Origin: Litoreibacter halocynthiae
GTDB lineage: Bacteria > Pseudomonadota > Alphaproteobacteria > Rhodobacterales > Rhodobacteraceae
DNA: 64,000 bases
Assembly (NCBI RefSeq): GCF_004365635.1
Contig: NZ_SOBH01000001.1
Coordinates: 806,001-870,000 of the forward strand
Direction: 5' to 3'
Positions 51,772-60,635 of the stretch are shown in pieces. The position numbers were made by a program, and so were the translations under genes. The notes beneath the pieces are model-generated. The model saw only the letters and a program-made list of their open reading frames with translations. It did not search any database and was not told where the DNA came from. Every line of letters begins with the position of its first letter. The stretch's first letter is position 1.

Positions 51772-53091
51772 ATGGCACGGTTCTCAATCAAGCGCTACCT
51801 TCCACGCAGCCTGTACGGGCGGGCGGCGCTCATCTTGTTGGTGCCGATCGTGACGATCCAACTGGTCGTGTCCTTCGCCTTTATCCAGCGCCTGTATGAA
51901 GACGTAACAGCGCAGATGACGCAGAACATTTCGGTGGAACTGCAGCTATTGTTGGACATCGTCGAAGATGCGAAAAATGTCGAAGAAGCTGCCACGAAAC
52001 TGATCCAGACTGCGAACGCTTTGGATATTGATGTGACATTCCCCGGTGCAGACGTGCGGGAGAGACGTCGCTTTACGGATTTGTCCGGACGGGCGATCCG
52101 CGAGACGCTAGACCAGCAATTTGAAACGCTGCGTGCGGTTGATCTGGTCAGCCTCGACAAGACTGTGCAAGCCAGCTTGGAGACGTCGAAAGGCGTCCTC
52201 GAAGTGGCGTTCTCGCGGCGACGGGTGGCTGTCTCTAACCCGCATCAATTGCTTGTTCTGATGCTGTTTACCGCTGTGTTGATGACGGTGATTTCCTATC
52301 TGTTCTTGCGCAACCAGCTGCGCCCGATCCGACGTCTCGCCCGCGCGGCGGAAGCGTTTGGTAAGGGCCGGAACGAGCCATACTATCCGGGTGGGGCGTT
52401 GGAAGTGCGCTCTGCGGGTGCCGCCTTTTTGAACATGCGCGCACGGATCGAGCGGCAAATCGAGCAGCGCACGCTGATGTTGTCGGGTGTCAGCCACGAT
52501 TTGCGCACGCCGCTCACCCGCTTGAAGCTGGGGCTGTCGATGCAGCCGGACACTGAAGAGACCAAAGATCTGATTGGCGACGTCGACGAAATGGAGCGGT
52601 TGATCGAGGCATTTCTGGATTTCGCCAAAGCTGATGCGCAGGAAGAACTGGAGCGCGCCGATCCGATCGACTTGGTCAAGGACCTCGTCGCGAACGCACA
52701 AAGGGCAGGAAAGTCGGTTGAGCTTGCAGGAGATATTCCCGACGCTGTGAACATGAAGCTTCGCCCGCTTTCCGTGCGGCGCGCCGTTGAAAATCTGATA
52801 AACAACGCAGTGCGTTACGGGACGTTCGCGCAGGTTGAAGTCGCAGTGCTGGAAACGGCGTTGCGGATCAGTGTCGAGGATAACGGACCTGGTATTCCCG
52901 AAGCGAGGCGGGAGCAGGCGGTAAAAGCTTTTTCGCGGTTGGATGCATCACGCAACCAAAATGCAGGCTCCGGTGTCGGGCTGGGACTGGCAATCGCGGC
53001 GGATGTGGCACGGTCCCATGGCGGCACATTGCGGCTGGGTGACAGCGATCACCTGGGCGGGTTGAAAGCGGAACTGGTGCTGCCGCGATAG
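51772..53091 (+). CDS. EnvZ-like sensor histidine kinase, orphan
   Basis: 439 residues. Membrane helix at about 18-38 (AALILLVPIVTIQLVVSFAF), a periplasmic sensor of about 115 residues, a second helix at about 155-175, then HAMP (LRNQLRPIRRLARAAEAFGK). The H box is SGVSHDLRTPLTRLK with phospho-acceptor His242, N box ENLINNAVRYG, G1 VEDNGPGIPE, G2 GSGVGLGLAIAADVA. No response regulator gene is adjacent on either side, so its partner is encoded elsewhere. The ATG at 51772 is used. The frame runs upstream across the divergent gene and that part is not credible. Confidence 0.9.
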   Translation: MARFSIKRYLPRSLYGRAALILLVPIVTIQLVVSFAFIQRLYEDVTAQMTQNISVELQLLLDIVEDAKNVEEAATKLIQTANALDIDVTFPGADVRERRRFTDLSGRAIRETLDQQFETLRAVDLVSLDKTVQASLETSKGVLEVAFSRRRVAVSNPHQLLVLMLFTAVLMTVISYLFLRNQLRPIRRLARAAEAFGKGRNEPYYPGGALEVRSAGAAFLNMRARIERQIEQRTLMLSGVSHDLRTPLTRLKLGLSMQPDTEETKDLIGDVDEMERLIEAFLDFAKADAQEELERADPIDLVKDLVANAQRAGKSVELAGDIPDAVNMKLRPLSVRRAVENLINNAVRYGTFAQVEVAVLETALRISVEDNGPGIPEARREQAVKAFSRLDASRNQNAGSGVGLGLAIAADVARSHGGTLRLGDSDHLGGLKAELVLPR

Positions 53092-53099
53092 GGGAGAAG

Positions 53100-53176
53100 T
53101 GGTAGGCCCGGCAGGACTTGAACCCGCAACCAAAGCGTTATGAGCGCTCTGCTCTAACCAGTTGAGCTACAGGCCC
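53100..53176 (-). tRNA. tRNA with CAT anticodon (Ile2 or elongator Met)
   Basis: 77 nt on the minus strand with encoded CCA. Acceptor GGGCCTG/CGGGCCT has two G-U pairs. D-loop AACTGGTTAG, T-loop GGTTCAAGTCC, anticodon loop CTCATAA. The anticodon-stem AGCGC/GCGCT and acceptor resemble alphaproteobacterial tRNA-Ile2 (lysidine at C34) as I remember it, but elongator Met cannot be excluded by eye. Confidence 0.9.
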
Positions 53177-53289
53177 CCTAGGAACGGATGGCTACCAGAC
53201 CGAACGCCCGCGTCAAGTCTCTTAGACGCATCAATTGCGAAAGTGCGGCGGGTGTTTTACACCGGACCCGAAATCAAAAGGAACATGTG

Positions 53290-53748
53290 ATGGATACCGG
53301 ATACCTCCTAAAGCGCTACGCCGTGGTCTCTGTAATCACCATGTTCGCGGTGCTTGTTATCTCGTACCTGCTGGACGTGTTCGCCGGGTTCGACATCGGC
53401 TCAGGCGGTTCAATCGCCACCGCACTTGTTCCCGCCATGGATGCAGGCCAAACCTACGCGAGACGTGTTAGGAAGCAGCCCGAAAGCGGGTTCGCGTGGA
53501 AATTGTCGGCAGTTTTCGTGGTGATAAACGCGGCTTTGGGACTCGCGTTCTCGTTGGTGTTTGTCATGGCGTTCGGCGGTTTGGCTGATGTGTCCGAGTT
53601 ATTGAGCGGGGTAGGTCCGCTGGGGCGGGCCATCATTATTGCCATCGCATTTGCAATCTATTGGCTCGCCAGCCGCTTTTTCTTTGGATTTGGCGCGAAA
53701 AACGAGCTGAAGATGCAAGAAAAGCTGGCCGCGAAGAAGCAGCCATAG
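53290..53748 (+). CDS. ABZJ_00895-type integral membrane protein
   Basis: 152 residues with four predicted helices (YAVVSVITMFAVLVISYLLD, WKLSAVFVVINAALGLAFSL, and two C-terminal). The conserved ATALVPAMDAGQTYARR loop and the charged, Lys-rich end fit this small membrane family of unknown function. ATG 53290 has AAGGA upstream. A longer frame from 53188 would include non-membrane residues. Confidence 0.72.
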   Translation: MDTGYLLKRYAVVSVITMFAVLVISYLLDVFAGFDIGSGGSIATALVPAMDAGQTYARRVRKQPESGFAWKLSAVFVVINAALGLAFSLVFVMAFGGLADVSELLSGVGPLGRAIIIAIAFAIYWLASRFFFGFGAKNELKMQEKLAAKKQP

Positions 53749-53808
53749 ACTCGTGCCCGCTGGCTTGCTAGGTCGGCGCAACTCTAATCTGCTGCCGGAT
53801 GTGACCCC

Positions 53809-54861
53809 ATGACAAAGACCCCGAAGAACGGTTTGACCTATGCCGATGCTGGCGTGGATATTGATGCCGGCAACGCACTGATCGACCGGATCAAGCCCGC
53901 TGCTGCAGCCACCAAACGCTCTGGCGTGATGGAAGGGTTGGGCGGTTTCGGGGCATTGTTCGACCTTAAAGATGCTGGGTTCAAGGACCCGATTTTGGTG
54001 TCTGCCACCGACGGCGTCGGGACCAAGCTGCGCATTGCCATTGATACCGGCCATTACGACACAATCGGCGTCGATCTGGTCGCCATGTGCGTCAATGATC
54101 TGGTGTGCCAAGGCGCGGAACCGCTGCTGTTTCTCGACTACTTCGCAACTGGCAAACTGGACCTCGATACGGCCACGACGATCATCAACGGGATCGCGGC
54201 GGGCTGCGAGGCTTCCGGCTGCGCGCTTATCGGTGGTGAAACCGCCGAAATGCCCGGGATGTATAGCGAGGGTGATTTCGATCTGGCCGGATTCTCGGTA
54301 GGCGCAATGGAGCGCGGGACGGCCTTGCCGCAAGGCGTGGCAGAAGGGGACGTTCTGTTGGGCCTCGCGTCGAGCGGTGTTCACTCCAACGGGTATTCTT
54401 TGGTGCGCAAAGTTGTGGAGACTTCCGGTCACGGCTGGAACGATGCCGCCCCGTTTGCAGAAGGGCAATCCTTGGGAGAGGCTTTGCTGACCCCGACACG
54501 CCTCTATGTGAAATCTGCCTTGGCTGCGGTTCGGGCAGGGGGCGTTCATGCGCTGGCCCATATCACCGGCGGTGGTCTGACCGAGAATTTGCCACGGGTT
54601 TTACCTGAGGGGTTGGGGGCCGAGATCGATCTTGGCACATGGGAGTTGCCCGGCGTGTTCTCCTGGATGGCCGGGATCGCTGGCATTGAAGAAGCCGAGA
54701 TGTTGAAGACCTTTAATTCGGGTATCGGCATGGTGTTGGCAGTCGACCCACGCGCGGCCGAAGCGCTGACCAGCGTTTTGCAAGATGCTGGCGAGACAGT
54801 GTTCCGCATCGGGGCGGTCACGTCGGGCGAGGGCGTTCGCTACTCGGGCCGCCTGCTTTGA
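53809..54861 (+). CDS. purM: Phosphoribosylformylglycinamidine cyclo-ligase
   Basis: 350 residues. AIR synthetase, fifth step of purine synthesis. ATP and substrate motifs: [63 protein letters not shown] and [20 protein letters not shown]. Full family length. It overlaps purN by 4 nt. Confidence 0.96.
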   Translation: MTKTPKNGLTYADAGVDIDAGNALIDRIKPAAAATKRSGVMEGLGGFGALFDLKDAGFKDPILVSATDGVGTKLRIAIDTGHYDTIGVDLVAMCVNDLVCQGAEPLLFLDYFATGKLDLDTATTIINGIAAGCEASGCALIGGETAEMPGMYSEGDFDLAGFSVGAMERGTALPQGVAEGDVLLGLASSGVHSNGYSLVRKVVETSGHGWNDAAPFAEGQSLGEALLTPTRLYVKSALAAVRAGGVHALAHITGGGLTENLPRVLPEGLGAEIDLGTWELPGVFSWMAGIAGIEEAEMLKTFNSGIGMVLAVDPRAAEALTSVLQDAGETVFRIGAVTSGEGVRYSGRLL

Positions 54862-55448
54862 AAAAAGTAGCCATTCTGGTGTCAGGTGGCGGCTCGAACA
54901 TGCTGACACTGTGTAGCAGTATGATGGATGACCATCCGGCGAGACCTGTATTGGTCTTGTCAAACGACCCCAGTGCGAAAGGGTTGAAATATGCCGCCGC
55001 ACGCGGGCTAAGCGTGGCGTCCGTGGACCACCGGAAATTTGGAAAAGACCGCGCGGCTTTTGAGGCTGAACTGGTAAAGCATCTAGAATCGGTCGAGCCT
55101 GACATCATCTGCCTTGCAGGTTTTATGCGGGTTCTAACAGCGGGCTTTGTTGAGCGCTACGCAGGACGGATGCTCAATATTCATCCCTCGCTTTTGCCCA
55201 AATACAAAGGGTTGAATACCCATGCCCGTGCGCTGGAAGCCGGTGATGCAGAGGCGGGGTGCTCGGTCCATGTGGTGACACCGGAACTTGATGACGGCCC
55301 CATCCTTGGACAGGCTCGCGTGACCATTGAACCAGGCGAAACAGCTTCAAGTTTGGCGGCCAAAGTGCTTAAACAAGAACATAGGCTTTACCCCGCCGTT
55401 TTGCGCCGTTTCGCTGAAGGTGAACAAGGGGTGCTGGAGTTGACGTGA
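54858..55448 (+). CDS. purN: Phosphoribosylglycinamide formyltransferase (folate-dependent)
   Basis: 196 residues. Transfers the formyl group of 10-formyltetrahydrofolate to GAR. Motifs: [15 protein letters not shown], the hydrophobic [16 protein letters not shown], the catalytic [16 protein letters not shown] (Asn and His) and [14 protein letters not shown]. The start codon is TTG at 54858, overlapping the purM TGA as TTGA. The protein begins KKVAILVSG right after it, leaving no room for another start. Confidence 0.94.
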   Translation: MKKVAILVSGGGSNMLTLCSSMMDDHPARPVLVLSNDPSAKGLKYAAARGLSVASVDHRKFGKDRAAFEAELVKHLESVEPDIICLAGFMRVLTAGFVERYAGRMLNIHPSLLPKYKGLNTHARALEAGDAEAGCSVHVVTPELDDGPILGQARVTIEPGETASSLAAKVLKQEHRLYPAVLRRFAEGEQGVLELT

Positions 55449-55549
55449 GGCTTGGGCTTCCCTTTTATGCCTAAACGGCTTAATAAAGAGCAGGCTCGGG
55501 GGCGGTCTACAAAGAACAACAACAACAAGCGATTACCCGAAGAACTTAC

Positions 55550-56722
55550 ATGCCATCAGACATCATTACGATCACGACCACCGATGAATTGTCCGCCTTT
55601 TGCGAGCGGGCGAAGGACTTCCCTTACGTCACCGTCGATACGGAATTTCTGCGCGAACGCACCTATTATGCGAAATTGTGCCTGATCCAGCTGGCCATCC
55701 CCGGGGACGACCGCAACGACGCCGTGCTTGTTGATCCTATTGCGGGCGCGGACATGTCGCTGGAACCGCTCTACGATCTGTTCCGAGACGAAAATGTGGT
55801 GAAAGTATTTCACGCAGCGCGGCAGGATCTAGAGATTTTCTACGTCGAAGGCGGCGTGATCCCGAAACCATTGTTCGACACGCAAGTTGCCGCGATGGTG
55901 TGCGACTTTGGCGAACAGGTCGGCTACGAGACATTGGTCCGCAAGATTGCGAAAGCCACGGTCGACAAATCATCCCGCTTTACCGATTGGTCCCGACGTC
56001 CGCTCAGCGATGCGCAAAAACTGTATGCTTTGGCTGATGTGACCCACCTGCGCGATATCTACGAGTACCTGTCCAAACGGCTGGAGCGCACGGGGCGTAA
56101 GCCTTGGGTCGAAGAAGAAATGGCAATTCTGCTCGCACCCGAGACTTATGTCGTGGATCCAGAGTCTGCATGGCGTCGAGTCAAAGTCCGCTCGAACGCA
56201 CCTAAATTCCTTGCCATTGTGCGGGAATTGGCAAAGTTCCGTGAAACTTACGCGCAGGAACGAAATATTCCGCGAAGCCGCGTTTACAAAGATGACGCGT
56301 TGCTTGAGCTTGCCTCCACAAAGCCCAAGGATGAACGCGACATCGGCAAATCCCGTCTGTTGCTGCGAGATGCCCGCAAAGGGCCGATTGCTGAAGGTAT
56401 CGTGGCTGCTGTTGCTATCGGTGTATCTTGCCCGCCTGACAAACTGCCGAAAGTGCCGCCTGCGCGCGATCGATCAAGCATGAATTCAGCCTTGGCTGAT
56501 CTTCTGCGCGTGATGCTGAAAGCGAAAGCCGAAGAGGTTGGAATTGCCCAGAAGCTGATCGCAACCGCATCTGATCTGGACGATATTGCTTTGGGCGAAC
56601 GCGACGTTTTGGCCCTAAAGGGCTGGCGCTCAGAAGTGTTCGGATTGGACGCATTGCGCCTTTGCGGGGGAGAGCTCGCGCTCTCGTGCTCCGGAAGTTC
56701 AGTAAAGATTATAGAGCTTTAG
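55550..56722 (+). CDS. rnd: Ribonuclease D
   Basis: 390 residues. 3'-5' exoribonuclease of the DEDD family acting in tRNA 3' maturation. Exo motifs: VTVDTEFLRERTYY (Asp-Glu), FHAARQDLEIFY (Asp) and LYALADVTHLRDIYEYL (Tyr/Asp). An HRDC domain follows (FLAIVRELAKFRETYAQERN, DDALLELAS). The preceding 101-nt gap has nothing notable. Confidence 0.93.
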   Translation: MPSDIITITTTDELSAFCERAKDFPYVTVDTEFLRERTYYAKLCLIQLAIPGDDRNDAVLVDPIAGADMSLEPLYDLFRDENVVKVFHAARQDLEIFYVEGGVIPKPLFDTQVAAMVCDFGEQVGYETLVRKIAKATVDKSSRFTDWSRRPLSDAQKLYALADVTHLRDIYEYLSKRLERTGRKPWVEEEMAILLAPETYVVDPESAWRRVKVRSNAPKFLAIVRELAKFRETYAQERNIPRSRVYKDDALLELASTKPKDERDIGKSRLLLRDARKGPIAEGIVAAVAIGVSCPPDKLPKVPPARDRSSMNSALADLLRVMLKAKAEEVGIAQKLIATASDLDDIALGERDVLALKGWRSEVFGLDALRLCGGELALSCSGSSVKIIEL

Positions 56723-56731
56723 GCGTCGTTC

Positions 56732-57190
56732 TTAACGCTTCACTGCGCGCCGGTTGCTTTGGCCAATGACTGTAATCGTACGCACCTTGTTCAACCTGTT
56801 TGTCGAAACAGCCCGCGCCACGAAAATCTCGCGAGACCGCTGTGTGCTTTGACGGGTTTGAGTTACGGGTGGCGAGACGCGGAACTCGTAAGTCAGCGTG
56901 CTGAGGTCGTCGCGATCAACCTCCAGCAACTCCGCATTCCAGTAGCCCTGCAAGGACGGCAAGCCGACGGCGCGAATAATCGCGCCCTCCGGCGTTGGTT
57001 CAACTTTAAGCGAAACAACTTGAGCGACAAACGGGCGAGGGTCACGCAAAAGGGCTTCGTCGGTGACGGCCACGGTCTCGGCGCGGTCGCGGCCAAACCA
57101 GTTGAACGGGTTAATGCGCGAGTCGCGGATGCGTCCGCAGGCGCTCACGGTCAGGCTTATCGCCAGAATTGCTAAAATGGTGCGTGTCAT
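56732..57190 (-). CDS. Predicted lipoprotein of unknown function
   Basis: 152 residues. Type II signal peptide with lipobox VSAC (MTRTILAILAISLTVSACGR). The mature part has RINPFNWFGRD, LPSLQGYWNAELLEVDRDD and TREIFVARAV-like strands ending in basic RRAVKR. Homologues with the NPFNWFGR stretch occur in this order as unnamed proteins (from memory). It ends nine bases from the convergent rnd stop. Confidence 0.78.
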   Translation of the reverse strand: MTRTILAILAISLTVSACGRIRDSRINPFNWFGRDRAETVAVTDEALLRDPRPFVAQVVSLKVEPTPEGAIIRAVGLPSLQGYWNAELLEVDRDDLSTLTYEFRVSPPVTQTRQSTQRSREIFVARAVSTNRLNKVRTITVIGQSNRRAVKR

Positions 57191-57328
57191 TGCTCGAGTC
57201 CCCGCCAGCGCCTGTGTTTCCCAATGGAGTAGCGCAACCGAGAGGACTTGAAAAGTCCGGCCTGCACTGGACGATGTGGAACCAGCGGGTTAACTGCAAA
57301 GGAACACTCATCGAAAGGTGCACAGGCC

Positions 57329-57736
57329 ATGGCGCAAGAGGCGTTTGAAGACATAGTTGAGACCTTTGAATTTCTGGATGATTGGGAAGATCGCTATCGT
57401 CATGTGATCGACATGGGCAAGGCAATGGACCCGCTGGATGACGCGCTGAAGGTGCCTGCGACCAAAGTTGACGGCTGTGCAAGCCAGGTTTGGCTTCATC
57501 CGAAGGTAGAGCAGGGCGTGTTCACCTTTGACGGCGATAGCGACGCGATGATTGTGCGTGGCCTGATTGCTGTGCTGAAGGGGCTGTATTCAGGTCTGGC
57601 TGTTGCCGATGTCGCCAAAGTTGACGCCGCCGTCGAATTGGGCCGCCTTGGGCTGAACGAGCATTTGTCCGCGCAACGCTCCAACGGGGTGCGTGCGATG
57701 GTCGAACGCATTCGCACGGTAGCTGCGGCCGCCTAA
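57329..57736 (+). CDS. sufE: SufE family cysteine desulfuration protein
   Basis: 135 residues. Accepts persulfide sulfur from SufS on Cys50 in KVDGCASQVW. EDIVETFEFLDDWEDRYRHV at the N-terminus and LVGLY-like GLIAVLKGLYSGLA later are typical. ATG 57329 is chosen (MAQEAFEDIV). The suf operon itself is not in the window. Its TAA overlaps the stop of the convergent DUF1638 gene in CTAA. Confidence 0.93.
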   Translation: MAQEAFEDIVETFEFLDDWEDRYRHVIDMGKAMDPLDDALKVPATKVDGCASQVWLHPKVEQGVFTFDGDSDAMIVRGLIAVLKGLYSGLAVADVAKVDAAVELGRLGLNEHLSAQRSNGVRAMVERIRTVAAAA

Positions 57737-58362
57737 GCCTGCGATATTAACGCAGTTTCAAGATCGCCGTAGCCGGTGAAACGGTACTCGTATTCCAACC
57801 CTAAAAACTTAGCACAGGCTTTGGCTTTTTCCTCCAAGGCCGGATCGCGGCTTTGGGCCTGATAGACCAACTTTTCGTAATTGCCGAAATACATGTCGCG
57901 CAACTCGGGGTGACGGTCGAGCCCCAGTGGCTTGGTGACGAACGCATCGAACTGGCGGCACAGGAAATCGGTTAGATAGAACGATGTGACCTCGTTGCGC
58001 GCCTCGAAAGCCGCGTTGCCATCGTAGAAGCTGTAGCAGTGGGGCCCGTCGACCATGTCCACGCCCATCTCGTCACATGCGGCTTTCAGCAATCCACCTG
58101 TGCCGCAATCGGCATAGACGACGAAAATCTTGTCGAAACTGTCTTTGTGCTTGGCGACTGCTTCGCGCACGGCGGGCACGATCTTCTCCGGTGTGTTGTG
58201 CAAAATCGCCGGAAGACAGGCGAGGGTCATGTGGTCCCAGCCATTGCCTTCCTTTACCGCCAGAATTTCACGTGCAAGCGCCCCGCAGGCCAACAGCAAT
58301 ACCTTACCCGCGCCCTGTGGTGCGAGGCCTTGGTCGCGAAGCGTGCTGTCGTCAGGTGTCAT
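57733..58362 (-). CDS. DUF1638 domain protein
   Basis: 209 residues. VLLLACGALAREILAVKEGN, LACLPAILHNTPEKIVPAV, IFVVYADCGTGGLLKAACDE and DGPHCYSFYDGNAAF are DUF1638 hallmarks. The cysteines (LACGA, LACLP, DCGTGG, HCYSF) could bind a metal. The family is found near corrinoid methyltransferase genes, and here the corrinoid protein gene is 297 nt upstream on the same strand. Function unknown. It overlaps the preceding small membrane protein gene by 11 nt. Confidence 0.88.
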   Translation of the reverse strand: MTPDDSTLRDQGLAPQGAGKVLLLACGALAREILAVKEGNGWDHMTLACLPAILHNTPEKIVPAVREAVAKHKDSFDKIFVVYADCGTGGLLKAACDEMGVDMVDGPHCYSFYDGNAAFEARNEVTSFYLTDFLCRQFDAFVTKPLGLDRHPELRDMYFGNYEKLVYQAQSRDPALEEKAKACAKFLGLEYEYRFTGYGDLETALISQA

Positions 58363-58543
58363 CTCGTTCGAGCCTTTTGTGAAGGGCGCGGATCAAAAGA
58401 CCGGCAAGCATCGCCAGCGGCAGCAGAGCAGGAATTGCCTGCGCCGCCTGACCCTGGGGCTGCATTTGTGAAAACACGAATACGGTTAGCCCCGCGGCCA
58501 CGACCACGTAACAAAAAATCAAGGCAAGGCGCGTGAAGGGCAT
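58352..58543 (-). CDS. 63-residue membrane protein between corrinoid and DUF1638 genes
   Basis: Start MPFTRLALIFCYVVVAAGLT, with GAGGA nine bases before ATG 58543. Two hydrophobic helices (FTRLALIFCYVVVAAGLTVF and AIPALLPLAMLAGLLIRAL) are followed by a basic-acidic tail (HKRLERDDT). It overlaps DUF1638 by 11 nt, so they are translated together. No family recognised. Confidence 0.68.
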   Translation of the reverse strand: MPFTRLALIFCYVVVAAGLTVFVFSQMQPQGQAAQAIPALLPLAMLAGLLIRALHKRLERDDT

Positions 58544-58658
58544 GGCAAGGTGTCCTCGAAAGACGCGCATGATTGCGCTGAGTGCGCGGGACGTCAAGCG
58601 CTAGCGGAATGACGAACGGGCCCCGCAGGGCCCGTCATACACTGCAATAATCGGCTGC

Positions 58659-59363
58659 TTAGCCAGCGGCCATTTGGTTGTGTTTGCGGGACATAAACTC
58701 TTTCGCCGTCTCCACCGCGACAGCCGCATCACGACAATAGGCATCGGCACCAATGGCCTTGCCGAACTCTTCGTTCAGCGGTGCGCCACCAACCAACACT
58801 GTGTAGTCGTCGCGAATGCCTTTTTCGACCATCGTGTCGATCACGACTTTCATATATGGCATCGTTGTCGTCAGCAGGGCGGACATGCCCAGAATATCCG
58901 GTGTCTCTGCCGCCAACGCGTCAAGATAGGCTTCAACGGAATTGTTGATCCCGAGGTCGATAACCTCGAAGCCGGCACCCTCCATCATCATACCGACAAG
59001 GTTCTTGCCGATGTCATGGATGTCGCCCTTTACTGTGCCGATCACCATTTTGCCGACGCGCGGGGCGCCGGTTTCGATCAACAGCGGCTTGAGGATTGCC
59101 ATACCGCCCTTCATGGCGTTGGCAGCCAGAAGAACTTCCGGAACAAACAAAATGCCGTCGCGGAAATCGTTGCCAACGATGGTCATCCCGCCGACCAAGG
59201 CCTTGGTTAGCACGTCGTAGGGTTCCCATTTTCGCTCTAGCAAGATGTTAACGCCTTCTTCGATCTCTTCTTTGAGGCCGTCGTAAAGGTCGTCGAACAT
59301 TTGCGCGACAAGCTCTTCATCGTCGAGTTCCGACAGGATGATATCGTCTTCTTCGTCTGACAT
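58659..59363 (-). CDS. Corrinoid (B12-binding) methyltransferase protein, MtbC/MetH-module type
   Basis: 234 residues. The helical cap domain (about 1-100, KALVGGMTIVGNDFRDGILF) precedes a Rossmann-like B12 domain. The lower-axial-ligand motif is KGDIHDIGKNL, with His116, followed by GFEVIDLGINN and MSALLTTTMPYM. This is the free-standing equivalent of the MetH cobalamin module. With the homocysteine methyltransferase at 60636-61649 it fits the split methionine synthase of roseobacters. The pterin-binding and reactivation parts are not in the window. Start MSDEEDDIIL at 59363. Confidence 0.92.
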   Translation of the reverse strand: MSDEEDDIILSELDDEELVAQMFDDLYDGLKEEIEEGVNILLERKWEPYDVLTKALVGGMTIVGNDFRDGILFVPEVLLAANAMKGGMAILKPLLIETGAPRVGKMVIGTVKGDIHDIGKNLVGMMMEGAGFEVIDLGINNSVEAYLDALAAETPDILGMSALLTTTMPYMKVVIDTMVEKGIRDDYTVLVGGAPLNEEFGKAIGADAYCRDAAVAVETAKEFMSRKHNQMAAG

Positions 59364-59520
59364 AGGCTTAGAACTCCTCAACACGCGCGTAGGCGTCGTG
59401 GTCTTGCGTTAGTAAAGTGATGCGCCGCTGCGCTGTTTCGGGCGCGACGTTTTGCGACATAGCAAAAGCTTGCACCGACTTGCCCTTGCAAATGTTCTCG
59501 CATTGTTCCAATTTGGGGTG

Positions 59521-60624
59521 ATGAAAAATAATGCTGCAACTGCACAGGGATCGGAGCGGCTGACCGGTCGGATAAAAGGCCGCGGCACGGTGCAAAATGA
59601 TGCTGGCCGCTTTGAACGGTTTACACGCGTCGCGGCCGATGATGGCTGGGATAGTCCTGAAAACGATCTGCCTGTGCTGCGAACGCAGGTCACCTGTGAA
59701 CAGGTGACCAATGCGGTAACGCGCAACACGTCGCCGGACGTACCGTTTGATCGGTCCCTCAATCCTTACCGAGGGTGCGAGCACGGGTGCATCTATTGCT
59801 TTGCGCGGCCAAGCCATGCCTATCTGGGGCTGTCGCCGGGCTTGGATTTCGAGACGCGGCTGATTGCGCGTCCGAATGCAGCCCATGCCTTGGAACGGGA
59901 GTTTCGCCGCCCGAGTTACACCCCTGATGTTTTGGCGATTGGCACCAACACTGACGCTTACCAACCGATTGAGAGAGACCGGCGCATCATGCGTGGCGTT
60001 TTGGACGTTTTGCGGCGATTCAGGCATCCCGTGGCGATTGTGACCAAGGGAAGCTTGATTGAGCGGGACATCGACATTTTGGGAGACATGGCCGCTGACA
60101 GGCTGGCCTCGGCGTCGATATCCATCACCACTTTGAATGCCAAGATTGCCCGCACGATGGAGCCCCGGGTGCCGTCTCCCGCGCGCCGCTTGCAGATCAT
60201 CGAACGGTTGGCCTCTGCGGGTATACCTGTCCGCGTGAGCGTGTCGCCCCTGATCCCCGGGCTGACCGATCATGAGTTGGAAACCATTTTGCAAAAGGCC
60301 CACGACGCCGGTGCAGTCGCGGCCAGTACCATCAGTTTGCGGTTGCCGGGTGAGGTGTCCGACCTGTTTCAGGATTGGCTGGCGCGTGAGCTTCCGGGGT
60401 ATGCCACAAAGGTCATGGCGCGGGTGCGCCAGATGCATGGCGGTCGCGACTATGACTCGACATTCGGTCACCGCATGCGGGGGCAGGGCGTCCATGCCGA
60501 CCTGATGCGGCGACGGTTTAAATCTGCATGCAAACGGATTGGTTTGACGGAGCATCTTCAGCGCCTCCGAACGGATTTGTTTATGCGACCAACGCAAGAC
60601 GGGGACCAGCTCAGCTTGTTCTGA
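59521..60624 (+). CDS. PA0069-family radical SAM protein
   Basis: 367 residues. The radical SAM cysteine motif is RGCEHGCIYCFARPSHA (CxxxCxxC), with LSPGLDFETRLIARPNAA, LAIGTNTDAYQPIER and IVTKGSLIERDIDIL following. The last residues GDQLSLF are a typical family end. Related to the SplB/spore-photoproduct-lyase-like branch, substrate unknown. It lies on the opposite strand between the corrinoid gene and bmt. ATG 59521 has GGGGTG directly before it, poor spacing, so the start is not certain. Confidence 0.88.
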   Translation: MKNNAATAQGSERLTGRIKGRGTVQNDAGRFERFTRVAADDGWDSPENDLPVLRTQVTCEQVTNAVTRNTSPDVPFDRSLNPYRGCEHGCIYCFARPSHAYLGLSPGLDFETRLIARPNAAHALEREFRRPSYTPDVLAIGTNTDAYQPIERDRRIMRGVLDVLRRFRHPVAIVTKGSLIERDIDILGDMAADRLASASISITTLNAKIARTMEPRVPSPARRLQIIERLASAGIPVRVSVSPLIPGLTDHELETILQKAHDAGAVAASTISLRLPGEVSDLFQDWLARELPGYATKVMARVRQMHGGRDYDSTFGHRMRGQGVHADLMRRRFKSACKRIGLTEHLQRLRTDLFMRPTQDGDQLSLF

Positions 60625-60635
60625 GCTGATACCGT

